From the NCBI GenBank assembly GCA_019114005.1, contig DXGH01000012.1, positions 19,249 through 83,248 on the forward strand: DNA of 64,000 nt, read 5' to 3'. The translations under genes and the position numbers were made by a program. This DNA is from Candidatus Acetatifactor stercoripullorum (GTDB lineage: Bacteria; Bacillota; Clostridia; Lachnospirales; Lachnospiraceae). The notes beneath the pieces were generated by a model. The model made no database searches. It was given only the letters and a program-made list of their open reading frames with translations, and had not been told where the DNA came from. Positions 61,814-64,000 of the stretch are shown here, one piece after another. The stretch's first letter is position 1. Each line of letters starts with the position of its first letter.

Positions 61814-62726
61814 CAGGAAGAACAGAGAGGCTTTTGCGGAGCACAGCTTTTGGCAGTCCTATTCGGATATGATGGCAGCCCTTCTTTTGATCTTTATTTT
61901 GATCATCGCCATCACTCTGGCCATATATAAGCAGAAAACCTCCGACTTAGAGCAGACCAGACTGGACTTAAGCGCAGCACAGGAACAGCTTGACGCGACC
62001 CGGGCGGACCTGGAAAGCTCAAGAGCGGAGATTGAGCAGCAAAATAAAGAGCTGGAGGAATCTCTGGCCCAGCTGCAGCAGGCCTATGCCCAGGCTGCGC
62101 TGACACAGGAGGAGCTGGATCAGGCTTATCTGGAAATTGCAAATGCCCAGGCGGAGCTTTCCGCCACAAGGAGCGAGCTGCAGAATATAGTGGGAATCCG
62201 CACGGATTTGATCGGAGAGCTGCAGAATACCTTTGAGAATTCCAGCATGACGGTGGACGCTCAGACAGGATCCATCACCTTTTCCGCGGACGTGCTCTTT
62301 CGGTATAACAGCGCTACGCTTACATCCCAGAGCCGCAGCACCCTGCGGGAGGTCATTCCCAAATATCTGGAGGTGCTTTTACAGGATCAGTACCGGGAAT
62401 ATATTGCGGAAATTATCATCGAGGGACATACGGATACGGACGGCGGATATCTGAGCAATATGGAGCTGTCCTACAACCGGGCCAGCGCAGTGGCTAAATT
62501 CTGTCTGGATGAGGAAAACGGGCTCGGCCAGGAAAAAATAGAGCAGCTGCAGGAGCTTTTGACTGTGAACGGGCGTTCCTACAGCGAGCCTGTCTATGAG
62601 ACGGATGCGGCGGGAGCCCAGACCGGGGAAATAGATATGGCCGCCTCCCGCCGGGTGGAAATCAAGTTCCGCTTAAAGGAGGACGAAATGATCGAGAAGA
62701 TTTCTTCCATCCTGCAGCAGCAATAA
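61803..62726 (+). CDS. OmpA/MotB-domain protein (ZorB-like)
   Basis: 307 aa from ATG 61803 (AAGGAG upstream). One membrane helix (about 20-38) with the conserved ion-carrying aspartate in SYSDMMAALLLIF, a long coiled coil (about 42-135, rich in Gln, Glu, Leu, Ala), then a peptidoglycan-binding OmpA/MotB domain (about 165-295) with IIEGHTDTDGG and LSYNRASAVAKF. The coiled-coil insert is longer than in typical ZorB. Forms the stator-like partner of the overlapping upstream gene. Confidence 0.8.
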   Translation: MKNNRKNREAFAEHSFWQSYSDMMAALLLIFILIIAITLAIYKQKTSDLEQTRLDLSAAQEQLDATRADLESSRAEIEQQNKELEESLAQLQQAYAQAALTQEELDQAYLEIANAQAELSATRSELQNIVGIRTDLIGELQNTFENSSMTVDAQTGSITFSADVLFRYNSATLTSQSRSTLREVIPKYLEVLLQDQYREYIAEIIIEGHTDTDGGYLSNMELSYNRASAVAKFCLDEENGLGQEKIEQLQELLTVNGRSYSEPVYETDAAGAQTGEIDMAASRRVEIKFRLKEDEMIEKISSILQQQ

Positions 62727-62759
62727 AAGAGCCTTTATAAAAAGTTTATACTTTTGTGC

Positions 62760-62787
62760 TTGCTTTTTATCTCCTCTGTGTTATAGT
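62760..62787 (+). promoter_or_regulatory. Promoter of clpB
   Basis: TTGCTT (62760-62765), 16-base spacer, TATAGT (62782-62787). No CIRCE (TTAGCACTC-N9-GAGTGCTAA) or CtsR repeat was found near it. Confidence 0.6.
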
Positions 62788-62832
62788 AGATATAGAACAA
62801 ACAACTTAAGGCAGAGATGAGGAGGTGTGCGT

Positions 62833-64000
62833 ATGAATATTCAAAAGTTTACGCAAAAGTCCATGCAGGCAGTGGAAGGCTGCGAAAAGCTGGCTTATGA
62901 ATATGGAAATCAGGAAATTGAACAGGAGCATCTGCTGTACAGCCTTTTGACGATAGAGGACAGCTTGATTTTAAAGCTTGTTGAGAAAATGGGAATCCAA
63001 AAGGAGCATTTTGTAAACCGGGCGGAGCAGGCCCTGGGAAAATGCGTGAAGGTACAGGGAGGCCAGGTGTATATCGGCCAGCACCTGAATAAGGCGCTGA
63101 CCTATGCGGAGGATGAGGCAAAACAGCTGGGAGACGAATATGTGTCCGTGGAGCATTTATTCCTTGCCATGATCAAGAATCCCAACAAGGAGATCGCTCA
63201 GATTTTTAAGGAATATGGCATCACCAGGGAGCGTTTCCTGCAGGCGCTGTCCACGGTAAGGGGCAATCAGCGGGTTACAAGCGACAATCCGGAGGCTACC
63301 TATGACACCCTGGAGAAATATGGCCAGGATCTGGTGGAGCGGGCAAGAAATCAAAAGCTGGACCCTGTGATCGGACGAGACAGTGAAATCCGCAATGTGA
63401 TTCGGATTCTTTCCAGAAAAACAAAGAACAATCCCGTTTTGATCGGTGAGCCCGGCGTGGGCAAAACCGCCGTAGTGGAGGGGCTGGCCCAGAGAATTGT
63501 GAGAGGAGACGTCCCCCAGGGGCTGAAGGATAAGAAGATTTTTGCGCTGGACATGGGAGCCCTTGTGGCGGGAGCCAAATACAGGGGCGAGTTTGAGGAA
63601 CGTTTAAAGGCGGTGCTGGAGGACGTAAAAAACAGCGACGGACAGATTATTCTGTTTATCGACGAGCTTCATACCATTGTGGGTGCGGGCAAGACGGACG
63701 GCGCTCTGGATGCCGGGAATATGTTAAAGCCCATGCTGGCCAGAGGAGAGCTGCACTGTATCGGCGCCACTACTCTGGATGAGTACCGTCAGTATATTGA
63801 AAAGGATGCGGCGTTAGAGCGTCGGTTCCAGCCGGTTCAGGTGGATGAGCCCACGGTGGAGGACACCATCTCCATCCTGAGAGGCTTGAAGGAGCGTTAT
63901 GAGGTTTACCACGGCGTGAAGATCATGGACAATGCCCTGGTGAGCGCCGCAGTGCTTTCCAACCGTTATATCTCGGACCGGTTCCTTCCGGACAAGGCCA
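62833..64000 (+). CDS. clpB: ClpB/ClpC-type AAA+ chaperone, partial at window end
   Basis: Open to the window end: 389 codons, so absent from the ORF track. GGAGGTG precedes ATG 62833. N-terminal Clp-N repeats ([36 protein letters not shown]), then the first AAA+ domain: Walker [16 protein letters not shown], Walker [11 protein letters not shown], and [30 protein letters not shown]. The sequence around residue 180-200 ([21 protein letters not shown]) fits ClpB; the diagnostic middle domain lies beyond the window, so ClpC cannot be fully excluded. Confidence 0.9.
   Translation, partial: MNIQKFTQKSMQAVEGCEKLAYEYGNQEIEQEHLLYSLLTIEDSLILKLVEKMGIQKEHFVNRAEQALGKCVKVQGGQVYIGQHLNKALTYAEDEAKQLGDEYVSVEHLFLAMIKNPNKEIAQIFKEYGITRERFLQALSTVRGNQRVTSDNPEATYDTLEKYGQDLVERARNQKLDPVIGRDSEIRNVIRILSRKTKNNPVLIGEPGVGKTAVVEGLAQRIVRGDVPQGLKDKKIFALDMGALVAGAKYRGEFEERLKAVLEDVKNSDGQIILFIDELHTIVGAGKTDGALDAGNMLKPMLARGELHCIGATTLDEYRQYIEKDAALERRFQPVQVDEPTVEDTISILRGLKERYEVYHGVKIMDNALVSAAVLSNRYISDRFLPDKA

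Noticed and set aside
62727-62832. CIRCE or CtsR site before clpB
   Set aside because: No matching repeat was seen; only a plain promoter.
60653-64000. Complete Zorya defence system
   Set aside because: Only ZorA/ZorB-like genes are present; the next gene is clpB and no ZorC, ZorD or ZorE homologue was found in the window.
1-64000. tRNA, rRNA or CRISPR array
   Set aside because: No T-loop GGTTCRANNCC in a cloverleaf context, no rRNA stretches and no regularly spaced repeats were found.

Overview
The window looks like a chromosome segment of a spore-forming, Gram-positive Clostridia, most probably a member of the Lachnospiraceae. The evidence is gene content: an alpha/beta-type small acid-soluble spore protein, SpoIIM, a SpoVB-like flippase, RemA, RNase Y, the RecA-RecX and ClpP-ClpX-YsxC-TruA neighbourhoods, a TraX-family membrane protein, an Rpn-family nuclease, and strong AGGAGG-type ribosome binding sites. 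No tRNA, rRNA, CRISPR array, prophage or complete insertion sequence was seen. The genus cannot be fixed from the sequence alone.

Layout. 0-5 kb: glycogen synthase, a SpoVB/MurJ-type flippase and, on the other strand, the ribosome quality control factor RqcH. 5-9 kb: the yicC-remA-gmk-rpoZ operon, then rimO-pgsA. 9-14.4 kb: cinA, a long palindromic element, the SOS-controlled recA-recX and rny. 14.4-19.4 kb: a GH28 pectinase, an aspartate aminotransferase, a Nudix hydrolase, spoIIM and a DAHP synthase. 19.5-23.8 kb is the most accessory-looking stretch: a candidate small RNA, an ECF-type sigma factor with its putative membrane anti-sigma partner, a secreted protein, a KTSC-like small protein, an Rpn nuclease and a MITE-like element with clear target-site duplications. 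24-31.1 kb: polysaccharide deacetylase and bactofilin, then pyrH-frr-uppS-cdsA-dxr-rseP. 31.2-35.1 kb: a degenerate PP2C-like protein with a Hanks-type kinase, then fsa, bcp, yaaA and a spore protein gene. 35.3-37.7 kb: a two-gene ABC importer whose permease and ATPase are fused. 37.8-43.8 kb: tig, clpP, clpX, ysxC, an AI-2E-type permease and truA. 44-46.1 kb: a second sigma/anti-sigma pair with an atypical response regulator. 46.2-49.4 kb: traX and an ABC exporter pair. 49.5-55.3 kb: sugar genes (GH105; AraC regulator divergent from GH43), with mntP, a cold-shock gene and a membrane-anchored EIIA-like protein between them. 55.4-60.5 kb: nitroreductase, MATE exporter, then csoR and copA with two CsoR-type operators. 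60.6-64 kb: a ZorAB/MotAB-like proton-channel pair upstream of clpB, which runs off the window.

How the genes work together. Several operons are standard housekeeping units: phospholipid and isoprenoid carrier synthesis, ATP-dependent proteolysis, recombination and copper detoxification. GH28, GH105 and GH43 lie at three separate sites and together would act on pectin side chains and backbone. Regulation can be read directly in many places: paired LexA boxes at recA, two CsoR boxes at csoR-copA, a forespore-type promoter at the spore protein gene, a promoter palindrome at traX, and leader terminators upstream of mntP and csp.

The best leads for something undescribed are the ZorAB-like pair without ZorC/D/E, the copA-copZ gene fusion with a preserved internal start site, the mntP leader attenuator, the two palindromic elements, and a set of signalling proteins that have lost canonical catalytic residues (receiver domain, EIIA, PP2C). 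All boundaries and functions were read by eye, without alignment or database search.
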